A stretch of 64,000 bases of DNA from Valencia hispanica (Eukaryota > Chordata > Actinopteri > Cyprinodontiformes > Valenciidae): positions 49,580,286-49,644,285 of the forward strand of contig OY747702.1 of NCBI GenBank assembly GCA_963556495.2, in the 5' to 3' direction. Positions 1-10,296 of the stretch are shown here, one piece after another. Position 1 is the first letter of the stretch; the number at the start of each line of letters is the position of its first letter. The notes under the pieces were generated by a model, which worked only from the letters and a program-made list of their open reading frames with translations, was not told the DNA's origin and ran no database searches. Made by a program: the position numbers and the translations under genes.

Positions 1-1700
1 ATAAAAAATAAAATTCCGGTGTAAATATGACCTTAGTTCAGGTGCCTGAGGCTCAGCCGTCCTGTGGTCTAACAGCACACCTCAGTGACTAGGATGACAG
101 GACATCACACTTCTAACCAGATGACAGTGCACTGTGTCCCTGTTTATTCTCATGACACAAACACACTCTGTAAAATACAGCTTGCACTAACCATCCGGAG
201 GCAAAGCTCAGCTTTATCGCAGATAAATTACATATTGATCTCACAGTGTGGATGGGAGGATGGGGAAATACACTGAGTCGGTGGACTGACTATTGAGTTT
301 TCTCTCTGCAAAGACGTGATCAAATTCCTGCTGTTCTCCAACACCCATGCAAGCTGCCTGATGGGATCCTTCAGAATGCAGCAGCAGAGTAAAAGATATT
401 TAACACTCACAATGTCTGTGAGTGTAAAATTATCTGCAGAGATCCAGGCAAAATCCTCAAAGCTGCTTAGGAAAACCTCTATTTTACAATGTTTAAAGAA
501 GAGTGAAATTTTTTGTTTTGTTTGTTTGTTTTTGTTTTCCTGTTTATCACTTACAATAACACTGCACAAAAAATTTCAGAAGTAGTTTAATGCCTGTCAG
601 AAGAAATGAGAAAACTATCTTTAGTTGGATTAAAAACCTTCAAAAAGGTTCAGAACTCTTGCAGGAAAATACAAACTCAAAGCCAAGCAAACTCAGAGGC
701 CATAGCATTGTGGAAAAAAATCTAAGACAGCAGACCCATTCTTAATGCAATTAAGAGGCTTTAATTCTCCACAAGTGTAGGGCTAAACCAATGAGTTCCC
801 CTAGACAAGGTTATGACACCAATTCAAGCCTTTTTTAGCAAAAAATCTTTGAACAGTAGTTTGGTAAAGACAGTTTTCCCTATATTTCAAAGACTCATTG
901 GATCAAAAAAGCAATTAACACCATAGACCCAGTTTGCTTGTATTAAAGAGATGGGCTAAACAGACGATGTCCCTGACAAATGCACATCAAATGTGCAGGA
1001 TCTGTACTGTGAGCTTAAACTCGGTCAAGCTCAGTTAAGACCCCATGCAACTGGTGGCTATGAAACAAATATGACCTAATTGTGTTGCTGTAGCTGAGAT
1101 ATAATGGAGTTAAAAACCAACAGTTTAAAGGAAAAGCAGATACCCTTTCCCTCAGGCTACCGGCAACAATTTAAATACATTAGCATGTTATGTGTACATA
1201 TTACCATTTGCCTATTATTCTTACATTACCGATACTTATCGTTTGCAAAGAGTGGGATTTCCGATGGTATGAAGATATAGTCAAACAACAATATATTGCA
1301 AGGTGCAACTGTACATTCATGCATGTTTTAATCTATAACATACAGTGTATCTTGTATACTTTCCATGCCTCCACAATTTTAAAGTGTTTTCCTGTCAAAA
1401 GAAACAAAAAAACATTGTCAATCAGAAAGATTTAACTGCAAGAATATTCAGGGAGGGCAGAATAACAATCTTAGTTGTCTTAATTATATAAGGTTAAGAT
1501 TATGTTTCTGTAGTTTGTTTAGCAAGTATGCTTCTGAAAGGTATATAACTAGCAGTTATATTAAAAACAGTCTTACTTCAGTGCTTTAAGAGCAACTCAC
1601 CCCCAAATAAACTTCTTTTTTGCTGATAAACTGTATTAAATTAGTGTACAATAGTGCTGTCTACATGTCTGGTCAATATTTTTGATATATTAGTACATTT
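1..1700. other. Unique AT-rich sequence, no gene seen
   Basis: Both strands are full of stops, and the short open frames here have no recognisable domains or good splice context. No terminal repeats or LINE tails were recognised. It is probably intergenic or intronic DNA. Confidence 0.5.
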
Positions 1701-1803
1701 TAGTAAAAATATCAATTTTTAAAAATCGTCAGTGTGGCGCCCTCTTCAGGAAAAAACTTTATACTGAATTTGAATCGGGCATCGCTATTCACTCTGCCGT
1801 GAG

Positions 1804-1870
1804 GGCTGACGTCAGCCACCCTGGCTCTGTGGGGGATAAAAGAAGCTGAGTCTAGAACATGCCCCCTCTA
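1804..1870 (+). promoter_or_regulatory. Promoter-like patch: CRE palindrome plus TATA-like box
   Basis: A perfect 14-bp palindrome, GGCTGACGTCAGCC (1804-1817), contains the full cAMP-response element TGACGTCA. GGATAAAAG, TATA-like, follows at 1834-1842, so a start site near 1865-1870 would be expected. The surrounding 1730-1920 is richer in GC than its neighbours and is followed by a pyrimidine-rich tract. CREB/ATF binding to this octamer is established knowledge; promoter activity here is inference. It could instead be the LTR or internal promoter of an unrecognised repeat. Confidence 0.35.
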
Positions 1871-1915
1871 CACAACTTTCTCCCCCTTTCCCTCTGGTGA
1901 AGGAGGTGGAGAGGG

Positions 1916-2059
1916 ATGATGGCACTGCTGGACAATCACAGTGTTTCAGGACTTGTGCCCTACATTGTGCACAGTTTTAGCACTATAAGAGGTGATAATG
2001 ATAAACAGCGACTGACTAATGGTGATGAAGTTGGTATCAGATTCAAATTTGGTACGTAG
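1916..2059 (+). CDS. Small ORF downstream of the promoter-like patch, unknown
   Basis: A 47-residue open frame starts at an ATG-ATG pair in fair initiation context (GAGGGATGATGG), about 50 bp after the inferred start site. It begins MMALLDNHSVSGLVPYIVHS and ends at TAG after FKFGT. No domain, signal peptide or membrane segment is evident, and no family is recognised. Its only support is position behind the CRE/TATA pair; chance occurrence is likely. Confidence 0.13.
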   Translation: MMALLDNHSVSGLVPYIVHSFSTIRGDNDKQRLTNGDEVGIRFKFGT

Positions 2060-2400
2060 AGGAACATTCTGCATGTTGAATGAACATAGACTCCAATTGA
2101 CCGTATCTAGTTCAAAATCTAAAGTGCAGAGTGGTCACATAAACTGAATTATTGTATGTTGACAATACCGTATGTTATTTTGAACACAGTTTTGATTTGT
2201 GAAACCTGTAGTTTGTACGTGAAAAAAAAGATTACTGCACCATTTTCTGACAAATGTATTTAAAATTTTGGTTTATCCTGATTTTTATGGTTGTGATTTG
2301 GAAAGCATGGAAAACCCCTTTTTCACACACCACCCCAGCTTTTGCTCAACACAAATACATTTTTTGGCCTCATCAGAATATAATCTAGATTTTTAGATAT

Positions 2401-3747
2401 ACAGTACTGTGCAAATGTTTTAGGCAGGTGTGAAATAATTTGTGAAATAATTTTCATCAATAAACAAAAAGCAGTGAATGAACAAAAGAGATCTAAATCA
2501 AATCAATATTTGGTGTGACTTCCTTTTGCCTTAAAAACAGCATCAATTCGTCTAGCACACAGCTTTTGAAGGAACTCGGCAGGTTGGTTGTTCCAAATAT
2601 CTTGGAGAACTAATCACAGATCTTCTGTGGATGAAGGCTTCTTCACATCCTTCTGTTTCTTCATGTAATCCCTGACGCAGTCAATGATGTTGTGATCATG
2701 GCTCGGGGGCCATACCATCACGTCCAGAACTTTTTTTTTCTTCTTTACGCTAAATATAGTTCTTAATGACTTCGGCTGCATGTTTGGGGTCATTGTCCTG
2801 CTGCAGAAGAAATTTGGGGCCAATCATACACATCCCTGATGGTATTGCATGATGGATAGGAATCTGCCTGTATTTCTCATCATTGAGAACACCATTAATC
2901 CTGACCAAATCTCCAACTCCATTTGCAGAAATGCAGCCCCAAACATTCAAAGAACCTCCACCGTGCTTCACTGTTGCCTGCAGACACTCAATATTGCACC
3001 GCTCTAGGCCTTTCGACGAACAAACTGCCTTCTGCTACAGCCAAATATTTCAAATTTTGACTCATCAGTGCAGAGCACCTGCTGCCATTGTTCTGCACTC
3101 CAGTTCCTATGTTTTCATGCATACTGAGTCGCTTGGCCTTGTTTCCACGTCGGAGGTATGGCTTTTTGGCTGCAACTCTTCCATGAAGACCACTTCTTGC
3201 CAGACTTCTCTGGGCAGTAGATGGGTGTACCTGGGTCCCACTGGTTTCTGCCAGTTCTGAGATGATGGCACTGCTAGACATCTTCCAATTTCAAAGGGTA
3301 ATAAGCTTGATGTGTCTTTCATTTGCTGTCCTTGGCGACTACTGCATCTATGATCCTCAACGTTGCCTTTTCATTTGTGCTTCTTCAAAAGAGCTTGAAC
3401 AGCACATCTTGAAACCCCGTCTGCTTTGAAATCTGTCTGTGAGAGACCTTGCTGATGCAGTATAACTACCGTGTGTCTTGTTGCTGTGCTTTTTGCCATG
3501 ACACGAAACTATCTTCTACAACCTCACATTGGTAGCAGAGTTTGGCTGCTCTTCACACAGTTTTAAACCTCCTACACAGTTTTTCAGTTTCAGTTAGTGA
3601 CTGTCTTTCAACCTACGTATAACATTGATGAGCATTAGCACCTGATTATAATCCTACAAAATCCCTGACTTTATGCAAGTGTACCTATAAGAATGGATGC
3701 TGGTTTGAAGGGAAAAGGTGGTATCACCAAATATTGATTTGATTTAC
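2401..3747 (-). mobile_element. Tc1-like DNA transposon, one end lost
   Basis: The left end reads ACAGTACTGTGCAAATGTTT, the familiar terminal sequence of a fish/amphibian Tc1-like family. Subterminal inverted sequences match each other: AAATCAATATTTGGTG near 2498 and its complement near 3725. The distal terminal repeat is missing because a different repeat begins at 3748, so the element is truncated at its transposase 5' side. It encodes a broken transposase on the minus strand. A second, smaller fragment of the same family lies at 55128-55755. Confidence 0.85.
2614..3499 (-). pseudogene. Tc1-like transposase pseudogene
   Basis: Reading leftward from the ATG at 3499, the N-terminal helix-turn-helix region (MAKSTATRHTVVILHQQGLS) ends at a frameshift or stop near 3374. 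A second block (2988-3281) carries the paired-like region with GNKAKRLSMHEN. A third (2750-2971) carries the DDE core, with GGGSLNVWGCISANGVG and LLQQDNDPKHAAEVIKNYI, in which the second catalytic Asp is visible. The C-terminal block to 2614 is in another frame. At least three frameshifts mean no transposase can be made. The product would have been a cut-and-paste DDE transposase acting on its own inverted repeats. Confidence 0.85.
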
Positions 3748-3870
3748 CATAATTTTCTGACTATAAGCTACTTTTTTCACACGCTTTGGACCCTGCATCC
3801 TATACAACGATGAGGCTAATTTATAGATTTTTTTTTACAGGCTAACGGCCTCCGGGGAGCACTATAGCAG
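3748..3870 (+). repeat. Dispersed repeat end, TATAAGC type (copy 1)
   Basis: The segment starts ACCATAATTTTCTGACTATA and continues through a CTTTGGACCCTGC block and GCTAACGGCCTCCGGGG. The same order of blocks recurs at 37994-38120. The Tc1-like element to the left stops exactly where this begins, so it is either an insertion or the breakpoint of a deletion. It is probably the end of a DNA transposon; superfamily not assigned. Confidence 0.55.
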
Positions 3871-4309
3871 AAAGCATAAAAGTGAAACAGGCAAGTAGGG
3901 AAAGATTATGTGCCAAAGAAGACACTATCGGTAGTTTCATGCACACACCCTCATCATGGAAAACACACGAAGAAATGCATATGATGCAGCCTTACTGCTG
4001 TTTTCAGGCAGAGTTTGAAAAACAAAAAGCAAGTTTTAAATTAAAACTAGAAAAGCACTCAGAGAGCGCAGACCACCGCCACAGCCACTCATCCTCCACA
4101 TGTTGTTATATAATTCTAACTTTCTGTACTTTTCTCAAAAGAATGTCTCTTAATGAGATGCACAACTGTGTTTGTAGTGCCGCTGCGCTCTTCCAGCTAA
4201 GAGCAGAGATTCCGGGCTCCTGCATTAATGGAGCTGCTTATAAGCTCTCTGACAAGTGGGAGGAGTGGAGGTTAGCTCGGCTGGTCGGTGGGTGGATTTC
4301 AGATCAACC
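3871..4309. other. Interior of the above repeat or unique sequence; no supported gene
   Basis: An open frame of 182 codons spans 3882-4430, but its residues show no domain, its start context is poor, and its 3' third lies in a region shared with a MITE at 31090-31215. It is therefore not supported as a gene. Confidence 0.35.
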
Positions 4310-4449
4310 CCAAAATTTACTGCATTCGAATTTTGTGATTGGTGGAGAGCGGTACATCTTTATGTTACAGACATCGACTGTGTCACAGCAGTCATGGTCT
4401 CACAGCCACGCCCCGTGGGTTTGGATATAAAACTATCAGACATACCGGC
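4310..4449 (+). repeat. Fragment of the TTAA MITE family seen at 30672-31379
   Basis: This stretch matches the reverse complement of 31090-31215: shared blocks include TTTGTGATTGG, CATGGTCTCACAG, CACRCCCCGTGGGT and a TATA-like ATAAAAC. Conservation of a TATA-like patch in both copies may reflect a relict promoter carried by the element. It is cut at its right side by the hAT-type MITE starting at 4451. Confidence 0.6.
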
Positions 4450-4450
4450 T

Positions 4451-4972
4451 AGTGATGGGAATTCCAGCTCTTTTTGGAGAGCCATTTCTTTTGGCTTGGC
4501 TCACCATAAAGAGCCGGCTCTTTCGGCTCCCAAGTGGCTCCTCAGATTTTCCGTTGCTTAAAGTGTACAGTGGCTTGCAAAAGTATTCGGCCCCCTTGAA
4601 CTTTTCCACATTTTGTCACATTACAGCCACAAACATGAATCAATTTTATTGGAATTCCACGTGAAAGACCAAAACAAAGTGGTGTACACGTGAGAAGTGG
4701 AACGAAAATCATACATGATTCCAAACATTTTTTACAAATAAATAACTGAAAAGTGGGGTGTGCGTAATTATCCAGCCCCCTGAGTCAATACTTTGCAGAA
4801 CCACCTTTTGCTGCAATTACAGCTGCCAGTCTTTTAGGGTATGTCTCTACCAGCTTTTCAGCTTTTAATGCAAAACGATGTGTACCAAATGTACCAAAAC
4901 AAGCCGGGGGGAATGAAAATTTTAAAAAACGGCTCCCAATGACTAGCCGGCTCCCATCGTTCACTGCGTAAT
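4451..4972 (+). mobile_element. hAT-type MITE, copy 1, split by a Tc1-like insertion
   Basis: The sequence begins AGTGATGGGAATTCCAGCTC and continues GGCTTGGCTCACCATAAAGA. It is then interrupted at 4567 and resumes near 4867 with TAATGCAAAACGATGTGT, followed by CGGCTCCCATCGTTCACT. The same element occurs uninterrupted at 17472-17738 (+) and 26649-26918 (-), which fixes the boundaries of the nested insertion. The 3' terminal repeat (ending CACATCACT in the other copies) is missing. It has no coding capacity. Confidence 0.8.
4567..4866 (+). mobile_element. Tc1-like element end nested in the hAT MITE
   Basis: The start, CAGTGGCTTGCAAAAGTATT, abuts a TA in the host MITE (AAAGTG-TA-CAGTGG), as expected for Tc1/mariner. 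It continues with the GGCCCCCTTGAAC, TTTTGTCACATTACAGCC and AATACTTTGCAGAACCACC blocks familiar from a widespread fish Tc1-like family. Only one terminal region of about 300 bp is present; the transposase and the other end are absent, and the junction back into the MITE lacks a second terminal repeat, so an internal deletion has occurred. Confidence 0.75.
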
Positions 4973-5507
4973 ATTTTTTATTTCTGTAGTTCTGGATGTT
5001 AGTTATGTCCTGTAATGAGTCTTGAGGGCATGCTTTTGATCAAGATGCCCCTTCACTGATTTTTAGAGTTAAGGTTAAAAGAAATTGAAGCCTTGCTAAG
5101 TTCACATTAACAGCAGTTTTTTTAAACAAATGAAGTGCTGTTTGATTGGTGACTCAAGTGATTGTTTAGGGTGTTATAGTGTGTTTATTGCAAGACTATG
5201 TCCATAGTATAATAGTTTTGAACAAATGTCATGGCTTAAAATATAGTGACGTGTGTTTCAGCTGAATACAGCTAGATATGTTTGTATGCCCATAACATGC
5301 TGAGTCTTTAATTGCAGCACACCACACGGAAGTGTATTTAAGACCTCATGCTGCTCACCTTATTCGCAAGGATAATATGATTAAGAGCCTCCTGTAGTGC
5401 TTTGTGTGTCAATTGTGTGTGTGTGTTTATGTGTATTTTTGAAGCACAATTGGTCAGAAGCCAAAAGTGCCATCTTAATATGTGCTTCCTGCTCGTCCCC
5501 CCTGCAG
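4973..5507. other. No feature recognised
   Basis: AT-rich sequence with a weak GT-rich tract near 5405-5430. No terminal repeats, LINE tails or coding signal were seen apart from the pyrimidine tract leading into the candidate exon at 5508. Confidence 0.4.
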
Positions 5508-5592
5508 GTCTGAAGCAGCGCAATGCCTACGTCATGCAGAGCCTCACCTTCAACCAGAGCCAAATCATCAGCCAACTATCACCCTGTTCAAG
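5508..5592 (+). CDS. Candidate host exon, gene unknown
   Basis: A strong splice acceptor (TTCCTGCTCGTCCCCCCTGCAG) ends at 5507 and a donor-like AAG/GTTACA follows 5592. The best frame reads LKQRNAYVMQSLTFNQSQII, ending SQLSPCSR. Nearly every codon in it ends in G or C, against an AT-rich background, which is the main coding evidence. The 85-nt length suits an internal exon. No protein family is recognised. The flanking introns contain only repeats in this window, so if the exon is real its neighbours lie outside or are isolated by long introns. An exon from a dead gene copy is the alternative. Confidence 0.4.
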
Positions 5593-6199
5593 GTTACATT
5601 AACGCTCTGAGGTGTCCAATCACATATTGGACTTCATGCACTCAAAAGGCTAAGAGTTAAGCTCTCAAATGCAATGTTAGAGATAGCAGCTGTCTATGTG
5701 TGAGTGCATATTACACATAAGCCTTTTGGGGCAACTCTAATCATGCCAATTCTTATAAAATTGTTAAAAAAAAGTCCTATAATAAATTTGCAGGCATATA
5801 AAACACGAAGACCTTAAAATAGACTACCTACAAGTTAAAGATGATTTATAACCACATAAATTACTTTAAGTCTAGGAAGTTTAAAAAGGGAGGAGATGAA
5901 GAAAGAGTGGAAGAAAGGTGAGAGGGAGCATTTTAGCAAATACTTTAAAATGTAACACGAATACATGCATGTTCAAGAGATTATTAGCTAGAACAGTTTA
6001 ATATCAGGATAACAGCTAGGGGATGAGAACCCTGATTTATTGTGGCATCCAAAAGCTGCTGCTTACTAATTTATTTAACCCCTGTGAAAGAGTGGAGGAA
6101 ATGTGTTCAAAGCTCAGCTACAGCATCATGAATTATACATTATGTCAATATAAAGTACAAAGTTATATTATTATTAATTTAAGTGATCGTTTAATTTTA
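5593..6199. other. No feature recognised
   Basis: AT-rich sequence without coding signal or repeat ends that I can identify. Confidence 0.4.
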
Positions 6200-6823
6200 G
6201 CGATATAGAAGATGTGGGATTACATGAAGCAGTCTGGAGGGGCAGGGATGTATGTTAGAGTGGTGCAGGACATGCACTAGAGACGTGAGACAGCAGTTAG
6301 GTGTGCTGTAGGAGTGGCAGAGGAGTTCAAGCTGGAGGTGGGACTGCATCAAGGATCGACTCTAAGCCCCTTCTTTTTTTGCTTTGATGATTTACAGGCT
6401 GACTGATGTGGAGGAGTCTCTATGGACTATGATGTTTGCAGAGGACATTGCAGAAAAAGGAACAGTGAGAGAGGTGGCAGTATGCACTGGAAATGAGAGG
6501 AATGAAGATTAGTCGGAACAAGACAGAATACGTGTGTGTTAATGAGAGAGACACAAGTGTCTCAGTGACATTACAGGGAGTAGAAGTAAAGAAAGTAGAG
6601 GACTTCAAGTACTTAGGGTCAACGGTTGAAAGCAACAGAGAGTGTGGAATAGAGGTGAAGAAGCGTGTGCAAGCAGATTGGGATGGATGAAGAAAAGTCT
6701 CAGGTGCGTTGTGTGTTAAAAAAGTTGGGGAAAGGTGTACAAGACAGTAGTGAGACCAGCGATGTTTGTTTTATAGGCTACCAATGAGGGAAAGACAGGA
6801 GGCAGAACTAGAGGCTGCAGAGC
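6200..6823 (+). pseudogene. RTE-like LINE reverse transcriptase fragment (left part)
   Basis: Conceptual translation shows reverse transcriptase landmarks: GLHQGSTLSPF near 6345, then MMFAEDIA (a decayed FADD catalytic box) near 6430, then MKISRNKTEYVCVNERD and VKKVEDFKYLGSTVE near 6500-6630. These are typical of an endonuclease/RT non-LTR retrotransposon of the RTE type common in fish. Multiple frameshifts are present. The reading ends RQEAELEAAEL at 6823, where a large DNA element is inserted; the next residues, KMLRFSLGVT, are found beyond that element at 12789. Confidence 0.75.
6818..6823. repeat. Left target-site duplication CAGAGC of the 6-kb inverted-arm element
   Basis: CAGAGC ends the LINE sequence here and is repeated at 12783-12788, immediately after the right terminus. 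Joining the flanks with one copy restores the LINE reading frame (AAEL then KMLRFSLG), which proves the duplication and the element ends. Confidence 0.85.
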
Positions 6824-6954
6824 TATGGAGCTAGAATTGGGACTTTAGTTTTGAACCTGTAACTTATGATTTGTAATTGTAACTTATGTGTACTTGTAAC
6901 TTGTGTTTTGTACTTGTAACTTACGTTTTGTAACTTGTACACATTTCAAAAATA

Positions 6955-8000
6955 CAGGTTTCAAGTTTCAAGTGTCAAGTTACAGGTTTCAAGTTTCAAG
7001 TTTCAAGTTACAGGTTTCAAGTTACAGGTTTAGAGTTACAGGTTTAGAGTTACAGGTTTCAAGTTACAGGTTTCAAGTTACAGGTTACAGGTTTCAAGTT
7101 ACAAGTTACAGGTTTCAAGTTTCAAGTTACAGGTTTCAAGTTACAGGTTACAGGTTTCAAGTTACAAGTTACAGGTTTCAAGTTTCAAGTTACAGGTTTC
7201 AAGTTACAGGTTTAAAGTTACAAGTTTCAAGTTTCAAGTTACAGGTTTCAAGTTACAGGTTTCAAGTTACAAGTTACAGGTTTCAAATTTCAAGTTACAG
7301 GTTACAGGTTTCAAGTTTCAAGTTTCAAGTTTCAAGTTACAGGTTTCAAGTTACAGGTTTCAAGTTACAGGTTTCAAGTTACAAGTTTCAAGTTTCAAGT
7401 TTCAAGTTACAGGTTTCAAGTTACAGGTTACAGGTTTCAAGTTACAAGTTACAGGTTTCAAGTTACAAGTTACAGGTTTCAAGTTACAGGTTACAGGTTT
7501 CAAGTTACAAGTTACAGGTTTCAAGTTTCAAGTTACAGGTTTCAAGTTACAGGTTACAGGTTTCAAGTTACAAGTTACAGGTTTCAAGTTTCAAGTTACA
7601 GGTTTCAAGTTACAGGTTACAGGTTTCAAGTTACAAGTTACAGGTTTCAAGTTTCAAGTTACAGGTTTCAAGTTACAGGTTTAAAGTTACAGGTTACATG
7701 TTTCAAGTTTCAAGTTACAGGTTTCAAGTTACAGGTTACAGGTTTCAAGTTACAAGTTACAGGTTTCAAGTTACAAGTTACAGGTTTCAAGTTTCAAGTT
7801 ACAGGTTTCAAGTTACAGGTTACAGGTTTCAAGTTACAAGTTACAGGTTTCAAGTTTCAAGTTACAGGTTTCAAGTTACAGGTTTAAAGTTACAGGTTAC
7901 ATGTTTCAAGTTTCAAGTTACAGGTTTCAAGTTACAGGTTTCAAGTTACAGGTTACATGTTTCAAGTTTCAAGTTACAGGTTTCAAGTTTCAAGTTACAG
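6955..8000. repeat. Heptamer tandem array in left arm (about 149 units)
   Basis: The tract is built almost entirely of 7-bp units, chiefly TTTCAAG, TTACAGG and TTACAAG, with rarer TTTAAAG, TTTAGAG and TTACATG. A higher-order block of nine heptamers (63 bp) is repeated several times around 7405-7680. No unit contains a stop in any forward frame, so an open frame of 375 codons arises by composition (FQVSSYR-like heptapeptides); it is not a gene. A short array of the same units in inverted orientation sits in the right arm. Confidence 0.95.
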
Positions 8001-8154
8001 ATATTTTTTTACCATATTTGGCTTGCTTAGAAGAACCAATGAGTGGCTTGCTGATTTTGACCAACAAATCATTTTTCTGCAATTTCTATCCAGTCATGGC
8101 AAGAGGAACGTAGGGCTCTGCACTGCTTACAACCAAACATGATTACATTCACAT

Positions 8155-8702
8155 TGGGTGTTTCTCAATGTCAAGGCGCCTCGCCTACCAAGGCAATGCC
8201 TCGGTAGGCGAGGCGCCTTGCTCACGAGGACACTGTCCTTCCTTGGTCAAAGAAAACAGTTAAATGGAACAGACTTACATCACGTGACCGCGGCTGCCCA
8301 GGGCCCGCCTTTTGCTTACGCGCTCATTTTACGTCCCGCCCATCATTATATTTTATACGTATAAGTTTCAATATAGATGTATAACGAGAGTTTTACTTTT
8401 TTAACTGTGTATATATTGGTTAAATCAAATGTGAAAGCGGGTTAGTACCTACTAGCAACCGAAGCTGCAACATCGAAAATACCGCGATGTATTCTGGGAA
8501 ATTTTTGACCGAGGGAAGGCATCAAGGAACCTCCCATGTATTCTCGGTCAGTTAGCTAAACGACAGACAAACGGAGGACAGACGCCTCGGTAGCACATGA
8601 ACATTGGAACACGTCTTGGCGGTCCCTGATGACGTGTCTCCTAGGCAACCGGGGTGGGACCAAGGCATCAAGACGAGGTTCCTTGGCATTGAGAAACACC
8701 CA
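8155..8702 (+). mobile_element. 548-bp MITE with TGGGTGTTTCTCAATG ends (copy 1)
   Basis: The ends are inverted copies: TGGGTGTTTCTCAATG at the left and CATTGAGAAACACCCA at the right. The corresponding place in the right arm of the host element (near 12343) is empty, reading straight through CATTCACACTCTATCTG in complement, so this is a later insertion. No target duplication longer than 1-2 bp can be seen against the empty site. A second copy is at 33613-34131. The left terminus contains an extra palindrome that the other copy lacks. It has no open frame with a recognised product. Confidence 0.75.
8172..8220. repeat. 49-nt near-perfect palindrome in the MITE left end
   Basis: The arms (8172-8195 and 8197-8220) are 24 nt each with a single mismatch around a one-base centre. 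They are GC-rich (AAGGCGCCTCGCCTACC core) in an AT-rich setting. Copy 2 of the same MITE has only the outer CGAGGCGCCTTGC and no palindrome, so the extra 30-odd bases look like an inverted duplication formed during gap repair or strand switching. Confidence 0.85.
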
Positions 8703-8770
8703 CTCTATCTGCAGCCACCACAGCCGCTACAAACCATGCACCCAGGTGACTCAGGCACAAGTGAGGCAAC

Positions 8771-8865
8771 ATGGCTGCTGCCAGCCAGGTCTCTCCAAGC
8801 AGGAGAAATCCGTCATGGCAGCTCTTCAGAGGGCTTCTCCCTCGACGTCAACCCCTGGAATCGTG
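8771..8865 (+). other. Candidate inward-facing exon in left arm
   Basis: A 95-nt block from an ATG in good context (CAACATGGCTGC) ends at a consensus splice donor, ATCGTG/GTAAGT. An identical-length block with the same ATG and donor lies inverted in the right arm at 12192-12286. From the inner ATG at 8815 the frame reads MAALQRASPSTSTPGIV and would stay open if joined to 10297-10350. Conservation is at the DNA level across the whole arm, so it does not prove coding. No domain is recognised. Confidence 0.35.
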
Positions 8866-9044
8866 GTAAGTTAAGCGTGTTTCCTGATGTATTTAGTTGT
8901 ATACTTTTGGAAGTGCTAAAACATTATAATAAAGTTATTTTAGGTTTGTTAACATATGTATTGCAAAGGCTGCAAATTCAGATAGGAGGTGGTGCTGTAC
9001 TCAAATTTAAAATGTAGTTAATCCTTTACTCATAAAAATAGTTA

Positions 9045-9471
9045 TGGCAAGGCAAGGCAATTTTATTTGTATAGCACACTTTCAACAGCAGGGTAATTCA
9101 AGGTGCTTTACATGATTTGGTTATTTAAAAAAAACACATAAAAGAAACACACATTACACATGATACACAATAAAGCAAGAGAAAAATAAAAAAAAAGCAA
9201 GAGAGCATGAACACATTTCATACATATGACATCAAGCATTTATTCAAAGGCAATTCTAAACTGATGGGTTTTTAGTCTCGATTTAAAGCAGTTCAGAGTT
9301 TCAGCAGCTCTACACTCGTCAGGAAGTCTGTTCCAGATAAGGGGAGCATAAAAACTGAAAGCCGCTTCTCCATGTTTAGTTCTGAGTCTAGGGATGTTTA
9401 GTAGGCTAGAGTTGGAGGACCTGAGTGGTCTTGGTGGTTGGTACCATGACAACAGGTCTTCAACATATTTT
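9045..9471 (-). mobile_element. L2/CR1-like LINE 3' end, 5'-truncated, nested in left arm
   Basis: On the minus strand the last residues of a LINE ORF2 are visible (9240-9452: RPLRSSNSSLLNIPRLRTKH, then FSFYAPLIWNRLPDE), followed by the tail CTTGAATTACC..GCTATACAAATAAAATTGCC and a short TTGCC repeat. The site is empty in the right arm, and AGTTAT flanks both sides, giving a 6-bp duplication. The same LINE tail occurs at 57763-58395 and, as scraps, near 46990 and 49360. Confidence 0.85.
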
Positions 9472-9589
9472 GGTGCTATAAGTTATAAGCATGTCCAGAA
9501 AATATAACTGGCTTTTGTCCACTGTGGTCTAAGTTTTGAGATTGATAACTTTGCCTGAATTAAAGCTATGATAGAATAGCAAGGGAAAC

Positions 9590-9603
9590 GTTACCATAGC
9601 AAC
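9590..9603. promoter_or_regulatory. X-box (RFX-type) motif in left arm
   Basis: GTTACCATAGCAAC fits the RFX consensus GTNRCC-AT-RGYAAC and is part of an extended AAACGTT..AACGTTT inverted repeat. The matching place in the right arm, 11894-11907, reads GTTGCCATGGTAAT. Binding is inference. Confidence 0.35.
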
Positions 9604-9988
9604 GTTTAGGCACACTTGACCCAGTAAATCTCTGTTATGGAGTAACGTGAGGTTACAGACTTAAGTACATTCTTTATGTTTTGTCAGAAACCAAATTTGG
9701 TAAACATGAGCTCTGCTAATGTTAAAACATGCACACAACATCCACGTTTTGCCCTGTTGTGTTGTAGCAGGCTAAACTAAAATCAACTAAAGATGGATGC
9801 AACCATGTCCAAACAACTTCTTCTTCCAATTTAATCTTAAGTATAGACTTTTAACTGTGTTTGAATCCATATATCATGAATAATAGATACTGCTATGGGC
9901 AGAACTTTATTTAATCAGAAACAGAATTTGAATAACTGCTTTTAAAAACAGAATCTCAATATTTCTAACTTGAAAACACTTTATAGGT

Positions 9989-10128
<140 letters not shown>

Positions 10129-10296
10129 TAAACAGCTTAAACTGTAGAGTTATTGGTTGGACATATTTTAATAGAGTTCTTGAAAATCATCTCTCTCAAG
10201 CAAGCTCATCTGGCAGTCCCACAATGTTTAATGTATTAACACCTAATTGAAACTTATTTTGATTATGCTAATTAAACTTTTTGTCATATGTTTTAG

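Noticed and set aside
3882..4430. 182-codon open frame as a gene
   Set aside because: No domain, AT-biased codons, and part of it is shared non-coding MITE sequence (31090-31215).
6955..8000. CRISPR array
   Set aside because: Repeats are 7 bp, contiguous and without spacers, in a vertebrate genome.
6903..8030. 375-codon open frame of FQVSSYR/FQVTGYR heptapeptides
   Set aside because: It is a by-product of a heptamer DNA repeat that has no stop codon in any forward frame; units are not in codon register and the opposite arm has few of them.
8604..9017. 137-codon open frame
   Set aside because: It crosses a MITE end, an arm block and intron-like sequence, and the right-arm version has a 16-nt gap that breaks it.
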